Source of the DNA: Acidobacteriota bacterium
Lineage (GTDB): Bacteria > Acidobacteriota > Terriglobia > Acidiferrales > UBA7541
DNA length: 64,000 nucleotides
Direction of reading: 5' to 3'
NCBI GenBank assembly: GCA_021324935.1
Contig: JAJPIE010000043.1
Span: 1-64,000, forward strand
The translations under genes and the position numbers were made by a program. Positions 7,881 to 16,889 of the stretch are shown piece after piece. Under the pieces are notes generated by a model. It worked only from the letters and a program-made list of their open reading frames with translations. It had not been told where the DNA came from and did not search any database. Position 1 is the stretch's first letter. Every line of letters begins with the position of its first letter.

Positions 7881-9260
7881 TCAGCGCGATTCGCCCAGCG
7901 TGGCAATCTGCGGTAGTGCCACCATCATCGGTTCGTTCACCGCGTGGCTGGGCTGAAGCACAAATGTGCATACCAGGTTGGCGGCGAAGACGGACAACGC
8001 CGTCAATTCCACAAGTGCGGAGACTGGAAGAACCCGCCAGGCCCACGCCGCATAACCCTGATACGCCAGAACCTCGCACGAAACGCGCAGCGAACATCCA
8101 ATTGTCAGTAAGAATAATCCCGCGAACATCAGGCGCGGGCTCCAAAGCACTCGCATCCCCGCGAACGCCGGCAGGATCCGTTGGCCAACCGCCAAAACCA
8201 TGGTTGCGATGAATCCGACCGTGAGCGCGTGGCGCGAAGCTCCCCAGAATCCTCCGGATGTATCCAGCCAGTTGCCCGCCAGTCCCAACGATGCGGCGAT
8301 CAACAGCCAGACGTACGCCAAACGTACAAACACTGGAAAACTTTTGTGAATCCCCTTGGTTTTCGGTTCCTGGACATTTCGCTCAAAAATCCGGATGGCC
8401 GCTATCGAAAGGCACGCCGCAATCAGGAATAGCGCGGTTGCCGCTACAAACCAGCCCGCAAGCGCAATGCCTACACCTGCCAGATTGCAGGCGACCGTCA
8501 CCTTCAAATATTTCCGGCGCAAGGCAGGCAGGCCCAGGAAAACTCGCATCCATTTCGCGCTGAAACCCCAAACGAACGGCACCAGGAATCCCCAGCCGAG
8601 CAAAGCCAGATAACGCTGATCAAAGCCGTGCGGAAATGCCGGATCCGTGCCATGCCTGGCGACACGGATGCTTTCCACCAAGTTGCCAACCAGCGAAAAA
8701 AGAAATCCAAACGTCGCCGTCATCACCACCCACACCCACGGTTCCAAGCCCGATTGCGGATTGTCCTTTGGGCGATGGCCGGAAACGATGGAAAAGAAGA
8801 TCAGGAAGGCTGTCAGCTCCAACGCTCCACCGAGCGGCACCAGGCGTCGCCATTCGATCAGATACACCGAGGAAACCCAACGCAGCGAAACGCCAAGCGT
8901 CCAAAGAGCCCAGCAAGCCCACGCCGCGCGAATCATCTTCGCAGCGCTCTCCTTGAGTTTCGGAATCGAATAGAAGCCGATCCCCAAAAGAAAACTGCCG
9001 ATCCAGCCGAACACCTGCGCATGGCCATGGGCCTGCACCCAGCTCGCGGAAATCGCCCCGCCCTGCTCCTTGCCGCTGATCTGCAGAAGATTCCACACGC
9101 CGAGCAACGTCCCCGGAAACACCATGAAAAAGATGCCGGTGCCGATGAAAGCCATCAGGAGGCGCGACATCGCGCTTTCGCGGCTCCGCATCTCCTGAAG
9201 GGCCTTCGCAATTTCAGGATCGCCTTTGAACTTTTTCATCGTCGCCCTCTCCGCTGCCAT
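7881..9260 (-). CDS. nnrS: NnrS family multi-pass haem-copper membrane protein
   Basis: A 459-residue protein with about twelve membrane spans. The early segment WVQAHGHAQVFGWIGSFLLG is the conserved histidine motif of NnrS, a haem- and copper-containing membrane protein made with denitrification or NO-stress genes and protective against nitrosative damage. The start at 9260 has GAGGAGG upstream; a second ATG seven codons in is also possible. It lies 28 bases after ric on the same strand, so the two form an operon whose promoter carries a TGAC-N4-GTCA site. The biochemical function of NnrS is not fully known. Confidence 0.88.
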   Translation of the reverse strand: MAAERATMKKFKGDPEIAKALQEMRSRESAMSRLLMAFIGTGIFFMVFPGTLLGVWNLLQISGKEQGGAISASWVQAHGHAQVFGWIGSFLLGIGFYSIPKLKESAAKMIRAAWACWALWTLGVSLRWVSSVYLIEWRRLVPLGGALELTAFLIFFSIVSGHRPKDNPQSGLEPWVWVVMTATFGFLFSLVGNLVESIRVARHGTDPAFPHGFDQRYLALLGWGFLVPFVWGFSAKWMRVFLGLPALRRKYLKVTVACNLAGVGIALAGWFVAATALFLIAACLSIAAIRIFERNVQEPKTKGIHKSFPVFVRLAYVWLLIAASLGLAGNWLDTSGGFWGASRHALTVGFIATMVLAVGQRILPAFAGMRVLWSPRLMFAGLFLLTIGCSLRVSCEVLAYQGYAAWAWRVLPVSALVELTALSVFAANLVCTFVLQPSHAVNEPMMVALPQIATLGESR

Positions 9261-9288
9261 GGCGCCTCCTCTCCTTCGTGCGCATGGT

Positions 9289-10005
9289 TTATGCAGCTTG
9301 TGCTTCCATTTCCACTGCGCGCGGGAACAGGATGTTGTTCTCCAGGTGAACGTGCTGGTGCAGGTCCGCCTCGAATTCCTGCAAGCCCTGATACAGCGCG
9401 TGGAAGCTCATGCAAGCGTCTTCCGGAACCTGGAAGCCGTGGGAAAGCCGGCGCATCTCGTGCACGGCATCTCCTGCCGAATCGTGCTCCATCATCATCA
9501 TGCGCACGGGATTTCGAACTGTGCCGAACATCGGCGGCGCCGGGCGAGCTCCTTTTTTCACCGCATTTTCCAGCTGCTCGATGTAGGGAAACAGCATGTG
9601 CTCTTCCTTCATCATGTGCATGGTCATTTCCTCGGCGAGGCCCTGCAACAGCACCTGGATTTTCTCCAGTTCGGGATGGTTCATGCCGTGCGCCCCCGCC
9701 ACCTTCGCCATCAGCGGCCGCAGCCGCGCGAGCTCTTCCCGGGTGTATCCGTGGTGCTTTACCACGATGTGGCCGATCAACTCCGCTAGTTCCGCCTTCT
9801 GCCAGTCGCATTCGCCGGTCGTCGGTTGAGGTTTCTCCAGTGCGGCGGTTACCTCCGCGACGCTTACCTTTGCGGAGGAGCAAGCTTCGGCAAACGGTTT
9901 TCCGCCGCCGCAGCAATAGTCGATTCCAAATTTCTCAAAGATGCGCGCTGCTCCCGGATTCGTGGCCACGATCTCACGTACCGTTTTGTGCTGTTGCAGT
10001 TCCAT
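9289..10005 (-). CDS. ric: iron-sulfur cluster repair di-iron protein RIC (ScdA/YtfE)
   Basis: A 238-residue protein with the two-part layout of ScdA/YtfE: an N-terminal ScdA_N domain containing FEKFGIDYCCGGGKPFAEAC (two adjacent cysteines and a glycine run) and a C-terminal hemerythrin-like four-helix bundle with the iron ligands spread in VVKHHGYTREE, HMMKEEHMLFPYIE, the EHDSAG loop and HVHLENNILFPR. RIC proteins restore Fe-S clusters damaged by NO or peroxide. It is the first gene of an operon with nnrS. Its promoter has an operator centred 41.5 bp before the predicted start site, so nitrosative induction through the upstream Crp/Fnr regulator is likely. Confidence 0.92.
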   Translation of the reverse strand: MELQQHKTVREIVATNPGAARIFEKFGIDYCCGGGKPFAEACSSAKVSVAEVTAALEKPQPTTGECDWQKAELAELIGHIVVKHHGYTREELARLRPLMAKVAGAHGMNHPELEKIQVLLQGLAEEMTMHMMKEEHMLFPYIEQLENAVKKGARPAPPMFGTVRNPVRMMMMEHDSAGDAVHEMRRLSHGFQVPEDACMSFHALYQGLQEFEADLHQHVHLENNILFPRAVEMEAQAA

Positions 10006-10052
10006 TGCTCCTCCTTCAATCTCGGACCTCGGCAGTCCGCGTTGCGATTCCC

Positions 10053-10093
10053 ACTATGAATGCCCGATAGAATGCGGCCTATGACTTTAGTCA
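10053..10093 (-). promoter_or_regulatory. ric-nnrS promoter with Crp/Fnr-type operator
   Basis: TGACTTTAGTCA (10082-10093) is a TGAC-N4-GTCA palindrome centred at 10087.5. On the minus strand a -10-like CATAGT lies at 10058-10053, giving a start site near 10046, 41.5 bp from the operator centre. That is the class II activator spacing of FNR/CRP promoters. Confidence 0.65.
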
Positions 10094-10138
10094 CGCCCGC
10101 AAGCCATTTAGAGGCCTTCGATTACCTAAGAGTGGGGG

Positions 10139-10179
10139 TGACTTAAGTCATTGGGCAGCCGCCCGACCTCCCCTAGTAT
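10139..10179 (+). promoter_or_regulatory. ferredoxin promoter with Crp/Fnr-type operator
   Basis: TGACTTAAGTCA (10139-10150) is a perfect 12-base palindrome centred at 10144.5. A -10-like TAGTAT at 10174-10179 predicts a start site near 10186, again 41.5 bp from the operator centre. It drives the gene divergent from ric. Confidence 0.65.
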
Positions 10180-10238
10180 GGCCCTGACGAAAAAGCGCAA
10201 CTGCGGGAGGAATACGCGGCGCGAATCGGGGCTAAGCT

Positions 10239-10526
10239 ATGGATACCAAATGGCTTCCGGTGATTTCAGAGGACTTGTGTACGGGCTGCGGCCTCTGTGT
10301 GGCCGCCTGTGGGCCCGCCTGCCTGGAGGTGAGCAATCGAATCGCTGTGCTGGAGCGGCCCGCAGATTGTGGCAGCGAGGAACACTGTATCGCCGCTTGT
10401 CCCGAAGACGCCATTCAAATGGATTGGCTGCCTTCAGAAGGCGATCGCAACTTCGGGGTCTGGCGGCTGGAAAAGGGCGCAAAATTCGCCGTCCCGTCTG
10501 AAGTCATGCCTTCTTCTGCGCATTGA
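10239..10526 (+). CDS. small eight-cysteine ferredoxin with unusual spacing
   Basis: A 95-residue ferredoxin. The first motif is ordinary for its first part (C14-x2-C17-x2-C20-x3-C24) with an extra C28. The second motif is C44-x5-C50-x3-C54-P instead of the usual CxxCxxCxxxCP. Eight cysteines are enough for two [4Fe-4S] clusters, but the spacing of the second suggests altered potential or cluster type. The tail (residues 60-95) is an extra segment without cysteines. Its own promoter, divergent from ric and carrying the perfect TGAC-N4-GTCA site, links it to the same regulon, perhaps as an electron donor in nitrogen-oxide metabolism; the partner is unknown. Confidence 0.85.
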   Translation: MDTKWLPVISEDLCTGCGLCVAACGPACLEVSNRIAVLERPADCGSEEHCIAACPEDAIQMDWLPSEGDRNFGVWRLEKGAKFAVPSEVMPSSAH

Positions 10527-10607
10527 ATCCGGGCTCTGTGGCATGCTCCCGGCTGGTTGTACAATCAAAGGCCTCATCGAACACTCAATCTGCTGAAGGA
10601 GAATGCA

Positions 10608-11144
10608 ATGAAGATTCGCGCGTCGATTTCCTTGTTGGCGGCCGTGCTCCTGACTGCGGTCACATTCTCGTTTGCTCATCCGCAAGCCTCTGCTCCCGCC
10701 AAGGAGAGCATCCTGAAAGCGGCGGATGTTGGCAACAAACTGTTGCCCGAAAAAGTATTCTTCCGCGGCCAGGTGGCCACCGTGCAGGCGCGCAACACCG
10801 GCGGGATTCGCTATGCTGATGGATTTTTCGTCCTCGCCGGGCTCGTGGACAGTTCCGGCTATTCCACCGGCATCCGGGAAAAGTATCAGGCGTACTTCAT
10901 CAACGAAGTGCCGGTGGAGATTGGCGGACAAACGCTGAAGCCCGGTGCCTATGGCCTCGGCTTCGTGGAAGGCGGCAAATTCGTGGTCATGGACATTGGA
11001 GCGAATGATGTTTTCCAGGTCAGCTCTACCAAGGACACGGAGATGAAACGGCCTGTGCCCTTGCAGTTCCTTGCAGCGCCGGGAGAAGGGAATTACCGGC
11101 TTTACCATGGCCGCGACTACGTGGAGTTTCATCGCGCCATGTAA
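10608..11144 (+). CDS. secreted conserved hypothetical protein
   Basis: A 178-residue protein beginning with a signal peptide (MKIRASISLL, hydrophobic core, SFAHPQA cleavage region). The start at 10608 is supported by AAGGAG ending seven bases upstream and by the signal peptide; the open frame upstream is not. The mature part looks mainly beta, with a TLKPGAYGLGF segment like that in small secreted beta-sandwich proteins, and the C-terminus ends in a HGRDYVEFHR strand. I do not recognise a family with certainty. It stands 81 bases after the ferredoxin gene, in the same direction, but a separate promoter is possible. Confidence 0.7.
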   Translation: MKIRASISLLAAVLLTAVTFSFAHPQASAPAKESILKAADVGNKLLPEKVFFRGQVATVQARNTGGIRYADGFFVLAGLVDSSGYSTGIREKYQAYFINEVPVEIGGQTLKPGAYGLGFVEGGKFVVMDIGANDVFQVSSTKDTEMKRPVPLQFLAAPGEGNYRLYHGRDYVEFHRAM

Positions 11145-11256
11145 TCCTGCTCTTTGACTGAGCGAACCCCGCGGTTTGAATGTGGCCGAACGTTAATTCT
11201 GGCTCCAGACGTGGAATGCCGGGGCCGCCCGGAAGCTTATTCGCTACCGGCTGGAT

Positions 11257-12186
11257 TCAGGAAGCAAGCAGGTTTCGCGCCATGAACCACAGGTTGGCTG
11301 GGCGTTCCGCCAGGCGCCGCACAAACCACGGAAACCAATAGCTGCCATAGGCCACCAGCACCCCCAAGCGGTACCCTTCGCCCGCCAGTCGCTCCTGTTC
11401 TTCGCGCTGAATTCCGTAGAGCATCTGCACTTCGAATTCTTTTTTGGCGAGGCCCGCTATTGATGCGTGCTCCGCGAGCCGCCGGATCAGTTTCACGTCA
11501 TGCGTCCCAAACGCCGCGCGCACACAGTGACCCTCCTTTTGTGCCGCCATCATGGCCTGCCCCAGGGCAAAGTAGTTCTCATCCACGTCCAGCTTCTTGG
11601 GGTAGGCGATTTCCGCTGGTTCCTTGTACGCCCCTTTCACTAGCCGGACCGAGGGGCGCAGCGGTAACAACTGCTCCAGGTCCTTTTTTGTCCGGTAGAG
11701 GTAAGCCTGCAAACAGATCCCGACGTTCGGATATTTCTGCAGCGTATTCCGGTACACCTCCAGCGTGACGTCCACGTAGGAACTCGCTTCCATATCCACC
11801 CAGACAACGGCTTCCTTCTTTTCCTTCTGAATGATTGTTTCCAGGTTCTCCATGCAGAATTCCGGCGAGAGATCCAGGCCCAATTGTGTAAGCTTGACGG
11901 AAACTTCCGTGCCCAGCCCTGAAGCGTGAATCCGCCGCAAGACCTCCACATAATGTTGTGTAATGCGCTCCGCCTCGGCGCGCTCCGTCACGTTCTCTCC
12001 CAGGTGCGTAAACACGCTACCGATCTTTTTCTCTGCAAGTGCGTAGGCCGCGTCCAACGCGGCTTCGAGGCTCTCTCCGGGCATGAATCGCGAGACGCTC
12101 CGCCGAACGAATGGATAGTTCACGGCATGTTCTCGCAGCCACCTGTTCTGCGAAGCGACGAGCAAGGCCGACCGTAGGAGTGCCAT
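11257..12186 (-). CDS. proline dehydrogenase (FAD-dependent)
   Basis: A 309-residue monofunctional proline dehydrogenase, oxidising L-proline to pyrroline-5-carboxylate with FAD and passing electrons to quinone. The barrel motifs are visible: EVSVKLTQLGLDLS near residue 95, VWVDMEASSYVD near 128, GICLQAYLYRT near 156, RLVKGAYKEP near 182, AFGTHD near 225, the FEVQMLYGI strand near 252 and GVLVAYGSYWFPWFVRRLAERPAN at the end, which contains the YxxxxxxYxxRRxxE-like substrate motif. Length fits PutB/FadM-type enzymes without the P5C dehydrogenase part. It stands alone; no P5C dehydrogenase gene is in the window. Confidence 0.93.
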   Translation of the reverse strand: MALLRSALLVASQNRWLREHAVNYPFVRRSVSRFMPGESLEAALDAAYALAEKKIGSVFTHLGENVTERAEAERITQHYVEVLRRIHASGLGTEVSVKLTQLGLDLSPEFCMENLETIIQKEKKEAVVWVDMEASSYVDVTLEVYRNTLQKYPNVGICLQAYLYRTKKDLEQLLPLRPSVRLVKGAYKEPAEIAYPKKLDVDENYFALGQAMMAAQKEGHCVRAAFGTHDVKLIRRLAEHASIAGLAKKEFEVQMLYGIQREEQERLAGEGYRLGVLVAYGSYWFPWFVRRLAERPANLWFMARNLLAS

Positions 12187-12290
12187 AGGTCTTCAACGTC
12201 CTCGTGAGAATGAACTGCCGGATAGCGGACCCATTTTAATGCAGGCGGTTGTGTTTAGGTTGTCAGAGTGGAAGTGGAACCTGAAAAAGT

Positions 12291-14531
12291 TCAGGCAGGC
12301 TTCTTGGTGGTATGCAGGGCAGCTAGGGAACTCGCTTTGGCAAGAAATTCCGGCAATTGGTTGCGCACCGCAGCCGCCTGTCCGCCCAGTCGAGATTCCA
12401 TGGCTTCGCGCTGCTTGACGATGGTGGAAAGCTCCTGGCCCGGCGAGTCACGGAGCAAATCTTCCGCCTTAAGGAAACATGCAAAAGCCAGATTGTCCGG
12501 CTGTTTTTGGCGTTCCAGGAATTGACCATAGTTCAGCCAGTCGATGGCCGCGGCTTGCGCGTCTCCCGCCTTCTCGTCGAGCTTCAACGCCTGCTGGTAG
12601 GCGTGAGCCGCGTCTTCGATTTTTCCCAGGTGCTCCTGCGCGTCGGCGGAATGCGTCAGCGCGAGGCTCTGCAAAGTCACGTCGCCGGATTTTTGCGCGA
12701 ATTGAATTGCCGCGGTGTAACCCTGCAACCCGGCCGCAAGCTGTCCGGCAGAAACGCTCGCGTCGGCCACTTTAATCAGTGCGGAAATCACTGCGCCCGC
12801 CTCGCCGTGATGCTTCCCTGGCTCCTTGGCCACGTCTTCGAGATATGCACGATAATGCCGCGCGGCTGCCGCGGATTCGCCCACCTGGTCGAGCGCCTGC
12901 GCCAGGTAGAGTTGCGCATTGGCCTGCCGGGGATCCACGTCTACGGCACGCTGCCAGCTATCTATCGCTTCGGTGTCGTGTCCCAGGCGGTGTGCCAGCA
13001 AACCGTAATTCACCCAGCCGTCCGCGTTCTTCGGCATGAGCGCAAGCAGCTTTTGGTAATGCGTATATGCGCGCTCATAGAGTCCCGCCTGGATCAGTGC
13101 TTCGGAGTAAGCCTGCTGGGCGGTCAGGTCGCGCGGATTTACTTCCGCCGCATGTTGCAGATCGCGCAGCGCGGCGTCTTTGTCGCCCGAATTCGCCTCG
13201 GCTCGCGCCAGTCGCAATTGCAGAGTGCTGTCGTCAGGTGTCCACTGCGCTGCCCGCTTCAACTCAGGCAGGCTGGCAGCTACATTCGCGTAATAAAAAT
13301 GCAGCCGGTCGAAACCTCCCCAGATCAGCAGTAGCGCCACCGTCCCCATGCGCACGGCGCGCGCGCCGGCGCTTACTCCCGCGAGCCACGCCATCCCGCG
13401 CGCGAATGCGCTATGGTGTTGCGCTGCGGGTGGAGAGCTTGCGTCTTGTGCGTTCAAGAGGAATCGCGCGATGCGCGAATCGCGCAGCTTCCAGATCGCC
13501 CCATCCAGCAGGAAGTGGTGCAGATTCACCAGTGCGGTGAAGGTCAGGAAGCTGGCGCCAAAATCGGCGTGAAACACGCGGCTCACAATCCAGGGCCCCG
13601 GAACAAACAGCGCGATTCCCCCGGCTACTAGAATCACCAGATACTTCCCGAAGCTCCACGCCTCATTTCCTGCTGCTCGTGCTTCCCTGCGCTGGTAATA
13701 GCTGGTGAACCACAAATACTGCGCCGAATGCAACACCGCCAAAATACCGCTTGAATACCGCGTTTGCGGCGCTTCTTTCCCACTTAAGAGTTCCACGAGT
13801 GCAGGCAGCAAAAACCACAGGAATTGTGTGCTCACCAGCGTCGCCGTCGGCAGCGTTGCCTTCCATCCTCCCCGCCGCGCTAGCGACCTCAATGCCCATC
13901 CGCTCGCTCCGAAGAAGAACGCCGCCAGCGTGATCCGGGCGGGCAGCGTGATCACCGCGGGAATTCCGAGCGAAATGATCATTGGATCGCTGGATGCTCC
14001 CGTGTGGAAGCTCAACATCAGCATCAGATACGACGCGACGAAGGAAAGATGTAGCGCGCCCCGCTCGTTCTCCGTTGGCGACAATTCCGCGCGCCGCGCG
14101 AACATCATGGCCAAGCCAAAATTTTGGCCCGTGTAGTGCCACGGGCTCCAGCAGATGTACACCGTGAAAATCCACGGCAACGCCGGATACCACAGATGCG
14201 CGACCACGCCCGCCAACGCCAGCAGCAGCGCCACATGAATCGTGTAGAACCGGTAGCGCGTCAATTCGTCGTACGAACGATACGCGCGGTACGCCGTGGC
14301 CATGAAGTGCGGGTAGTTGAACAGGAGCGCCAGCAGGTAAAACGCGAACGACCACTGGGCGGTTTTGCTGCTGGCTACGACTGTCGTCAGTAGCAGGAGC
14401 GGCGCGGACCACGCCCCGCAGCCCACAAGCAGATCGATTGTTGGCGTATAGATCCAAGCCCGTGGCCTCGGACTAGTACCTGCGGGCTCCATCCCGCAAT
14501 TCGTCCGCGTATTGGTCAACTCCGTGGCCAT
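12291..14531 (-). CDS. multi-pass membrane protein with C-terminal TPR repeats
   Basis: A 746-residue protein. About residues 15-400 carry some ten to twelve membrane spans; a histidine-rich motif LVNLHHFLLDGAIWKLR near residue 350, together with WSPWHYTGQNFGLA earlier, is typical of an uncharacterised family of integral membrane proteins. About residues 410-740 consist of TPR repeats (for example KNADGWVNYGLLAHRLGHDT and ANAQLYLAQALDQVGES). The start ATG at 14531 is a choice: the frame is open to 14771 but the extra part reads like non-coding sequence, and an ATG at 14492 is also possible. Neither has a strong ribosome site. Function unknown; the TPR part probably binds partner proteins. Confidence 0.72.
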   Translation of the reverse strand: MATELTNTRTNCGMEPAGTSPRPRAWIYTPTIDLLVGCGAWSAPLLLLTTVVASSKTAQWSFAFYLLALLFNYPHFMATAYRAYRSYDELTRYRFYTIHVALLLALAGVVAHLWYPALPWIFTVYICWSPWHYTGQNFGLAMMFARRAELSPTENERGALHLSFVASYLMLMLSFHTGASSDPMIISLGIPAVITLPARITLAAFFFGASGWALRSLARRGGWKATLPTATLVSTQFLWFLLPALVELLSGKEAPQTRYSSGILAVLHSAQYLWFTSYYQRREARAAGNEAWSFGKYLVILVAGGIALFVPGPWIVSRVFHADFGASFLTFTALVNLHHFLLDGAIWKLRDSRIARFLLNAQDASSPPAAQHHSAFARGMAWLAGVSAGARAVRMGTVALLLIWGGFDRLHFYYANVAASLPELKRAAQWTPDDSTLQLRLARAEANSGDKDAALRDLQHAAEVNPRDLTAQQAYSEALIQAGLYERAYTHYQKLLALMPKNADGWVNYGLLAHRLGHDTEAIDSWQRAVDVDPRQANAQLYLAQALDQVGESAAAARHYRAYLEDVAKEPGKHHGEAGAVISALIKVADASVSAGQLAAGLQGYTAAIQFAQKSGDVTLQSLALTHSADAQEHLGKIEDAAHAYQQALKLDEKAGDAQAAAIDWLNYGQFLERQKQPDNLAFACFLKAEDLLRDSPGQELSTIVKQREAMESRLGGQAAAVRNQLPEFLAKASSLAALHTTKKPA

Positions 14532-14746
14532 AAATCCCAGCCTAGCGCACATGGGTGCCGGCGGGAGCTGAGCCTCAAGCCGCGTTGGTCGAAGGGTAAC
14601 TTGGCCGTTGGATCGAGTCCTATGACCGACTGTCGTCCTTTCCTCTGGCCACTGTGCGGTTTGACGGTGACAATTCACAAACCGCGTGATATACGCTCTT
14701 GGCTGCTGAGCGCATCTTATGAGTAGCATCTCAGGAGGAGTTGTCC

Positions 14747-15679
14747 ATGAACCTACGCAAATACACTGCACTTTCCGGTGCGTTGCTGTCCATCGCTTCC
14801 CTTAGCCCCTCCCTTGCACAAGCGCAATCGAAGCAGCCCAGCGGCAACGTCACCTTTACCGTGACTGCGGTACCGAAGAAGGACTCCGATGTCTCCAACA
14901 TCGCGAAAGACGACGTCCAGTTGTTCCAAGGAAAAGAGCGCAAGCCCATCGGCGACTGGAAGAAAGGTGACGCGCTTTTTCTTTCGATTTTGATTGACGA
15001 TTCGATCGACACAGGGGCCGGCGGCCAGTGGGAATACCTGAAAGATTTCATCATGGCGCAGCCTGCGTCCACGTCCATCATGGTGGGCTACATTCAGAAC
15101 AATTCGGTACGCGTGGCCCAGGATTTCACTCCGAACCACGAACTGGCAACCAAGGCGCTGCGCCTTCCCATCGGGATTGGCGCGCTTGGCTCCAGCCCGT
15201 ATCTCGGTTTGATCGATATGCTCAAGCGCTGGCCGGAAACCGGTTCGCGGCGCTCCATCGTGCTGATCAGCTCCGGCATCGATTTCTTCCGCGGTGGCGG
15301 ATTCGGAATGTTTTATCCGGACATGGATGCGCTGATTTCCCGCGCCGAGCGCCAGAACATCAATATCTGGACGGTCTACTACCCAAGCGCGAGCCATCGC
15401 GGCCATTCGTTCTGGCTGCAGAACTACGCGCAGAACAACATGGCAAAACTCTCGGGAGATACCGGAGCGGAATCCTACTTCCTCGGCTTCGGTGTCCCGG
15501 TCACCATCAAGCCGTATTTGGATGAAATCGGAAACCACCTGAAGAATCAGTACCTTCTGACCTTTGCGGGCACCGGCGGGGCCAAGGGCAAGTATCAGAG
15601 CGTCAAGGTGAAGACGGAGTTGCCAGACTTGGAATTCTTGGTCCCTGCGTCCGTCTTTATTCCGCCGAGCAAGGAATAA
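14747..15679 (+). CDS. secreted VWFA-related protein of the acidobacterial type
   Basis: A 310-residue protein with an N-terminal signal peptide (ending ...LAQAQS). It matches the layout of the acidobacterial VWFA-related family (TIGR03436): a short DVQLFQGKERKPIGDW segment, the first VWA strand LFLSILIDDSID, in which the metal-site motif appears as D-D-S-x-D, then YLGLIDMLKRW, SIVLISSGIDF and NIWTVYY strands, ending in a short beta tail. The start at 14747 has AGGAGGAG upstream. A strong intrinsic terminator follows. The family is expanded in Acidobacteriota; ligands are unknown. Confidence 0.85.
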   Translation: MNLRKYTALSGALLSIASLSPSLAQAQSKQPSGNVTFTVTAVPKKDSDVSNIAKDDVQLFQGKERKPIGDWKKGDALFLSILIDDSIDTGAGGQWEYLKDFIMAQPASTSIMVGYIQNNSVRVAQDFTPNHELATKALRLPIGIGALGSSPYLGLIDMLKRWPETGSRRSIVLISSGIDFFRGGGFGMFYPDMDALISRAERQNINIWTVYYPSASHRGHSFWLQNYAQNNMAKLSGDTGAESYFLGFGVPVTIKPYLDEIGNHLKNQYLLTFAGTGGAKGKYQSVKVKTELPDLEFLVPASVFIPPSKE

Positions 15680-15700
15680 ACTTCCTCCTCAATGCGGGCA

Positions 15701-15730
15701 GCGGCGCGAGCGCATCTCGCGCCGCTTTTT
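15701..15730 (+). terminator. intrinsic terminator after VWFA gene
   Basis: GCGGCGCGAG pairs with CTCGCGCCGC around a five-base loop and is followed by five T residues. Confidence 0.85.
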
Positions 15731-15753
15731 ACTTCGCAATCTCCGCACTGCGC

Positions 15754-16821
15754 TTAAATTGACCGTGTCGAGTCGCGAATCACCAGTTCCGGATGAAGCT
15801 GGTGAGCCGCCGCGCTCCATTCGCGATTTTCCTGGGCGGCCTTGATTGCTTCCATCACCATGTTCACCGCCGCGCCACCCATGGTTTCCAGTGGCTGACG
15901 CACGGTCGTGAGTGACGGCGCCGAGAGCCCGGAGATGGCCACGTCGTCGAAGCCAATCACGGAGCACTGCTCGGGTACGCTCACTCCTGCCTTGGCCAGG
16001 GCGCGAATCGCTCCGAGCGCTGTCAAATCGTCAAAAGCCAGCAGTGCGGTGAATTTCTTTTTCTTCTGCAACAATTCCTCGGTGAGCCGGTAGCCCTGCT
16101 CGAAGCTTGCATTGGCGTCGAAAACATCAGGCAATTGCAGCACCAGCGAAGGATCAATCTCCTGCCTGACGGACTGCGCGAACTTCTGGATCCCGCGCCA
16201 CCGCGGCGCACTGTCAATCAGCCGCTTCGGTCCGCGAATCATGGCGATGCGTCGGTGGCCCAGTTGATACAGGTGCTCGATGGCCAGGCGGCCTCCCGCT
16301 TCGTTGTCCACCATCGCGAAACTCACGCGATTCCCTGGTATTTCCCACCCAATCGTCACCGTGGGCACCTCCGCCTTGTTCAGGTCGGCCAGCACATGGA
16401 TGTCCACAAAGAGCCAGTTGGCCACCACGATCAAGCCGTCCACGTGGCGCTCCAGCAGCATTTCTAGATAACGTTCGAAACGCTCGCGCTGGTTGTGCGC
16501 ATCTGCAAGAATCGGAAGGTATCCCAGCGGGTAGAGGGCATTCTCGACGCCCCGCAGGATTGGAGTGCAGAAGGGATCGGTCACGTCGAACATCATCACG
16601 CCGATGCTCTGGCTGCGCTTGCTGCGCAGGAACCGCGCCATGGCGTTGGGCCGGTAGCCCATCCGTTTGGCGCTCTCTTCGATCTTTTGCCGCGTGCCCG
16701 GTGCGATGTAGCGAGCCAGTGGCGCGTTGTTGAGCACGATGGAGACCGTGGCGGGCGAAAATCCCGTGGCCTTGGCGACGTCCTTCATCGTGACTTGCTC
16801 GCGCTTTCTCTTTGCGTCCAT
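15754..16821 (-). CDS. LacI-family transcriptional regulator
   Basis: A 355-residue repressor: the N-terminal helix-turn-helix TMKDVAKATGFSPATVSIVLNN (residues 11-32), the hinge helix with NAMARFLRSKRS, then a periplasmic-binding-protein-like sensor domain (SIGVMMFDVTDPFCTPIL, DGLIVVANW, PTVTIGWEIPG, SVIGFDDVAISGLSAPSLTTV). It is the last of three same-strand genes, after the SIS isomerase and the APC permease, with a 68-base gap to the permease. A LacI-type palindrome sits in front of the isomerase gene and is its probable operator. The effector is likely a sugar or sugar-phosphate, perhaps the substrate of the permease or isomerase; this is inferred from the neighbours. Confidence 0.92.
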   Translation of the reverse strand: MDAKRKREQVTMKDVAKATGFSPATVSIVLNNAPLARYIAPGTRQKIEESAKRMGYRPNAMARFLRSKRSQSIGVMMFDVTDPFCTPILRGVENALYPLGYLPILADAHNQRERFERYLEMLLERHVDGLIVVANWLFVDIHVLADLNKAEVPTVTIGWEIPGNRVSFAMVDNEAGGRLAIEHLYQLGHRRIAMIRGPKRLIDSAPRWRGIQKFAQSVRQEIDPSLVLQLPDVFDANASFEQGYRLTEELLQKKKKFTALLAFDDLTALGAIRALAKAGVSVPEQCSVIGFDDVAISGLSAPSLTTVRQPLETMGGAAVNMVMEAIKAAQENREWSAAAHQLHPELVIRDSTRSI

Positions 16822-16889
16822 CCGCCGGCCCTCGCGCGCCTATCATCGAATGACTTCTGCGGAAATTGCAAATCAAAAACCGGCGGGCG

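Noticed and set aside
8628..10070. 480-codon frame opposite nnrS and ric
   Set aside because: Spans two clear genes and their intergenic region, with Pro/Arg/Ser-rich composition and no motif.
12291..14771. Extended N-terminus of the membrane-TPR protein (to 14771)
   Set aside because: The extra 80 codons read like non-coding sequence (Cys/Arg/Pro-rich) and would overlap the promoter and start of the divergent VWFA gene.
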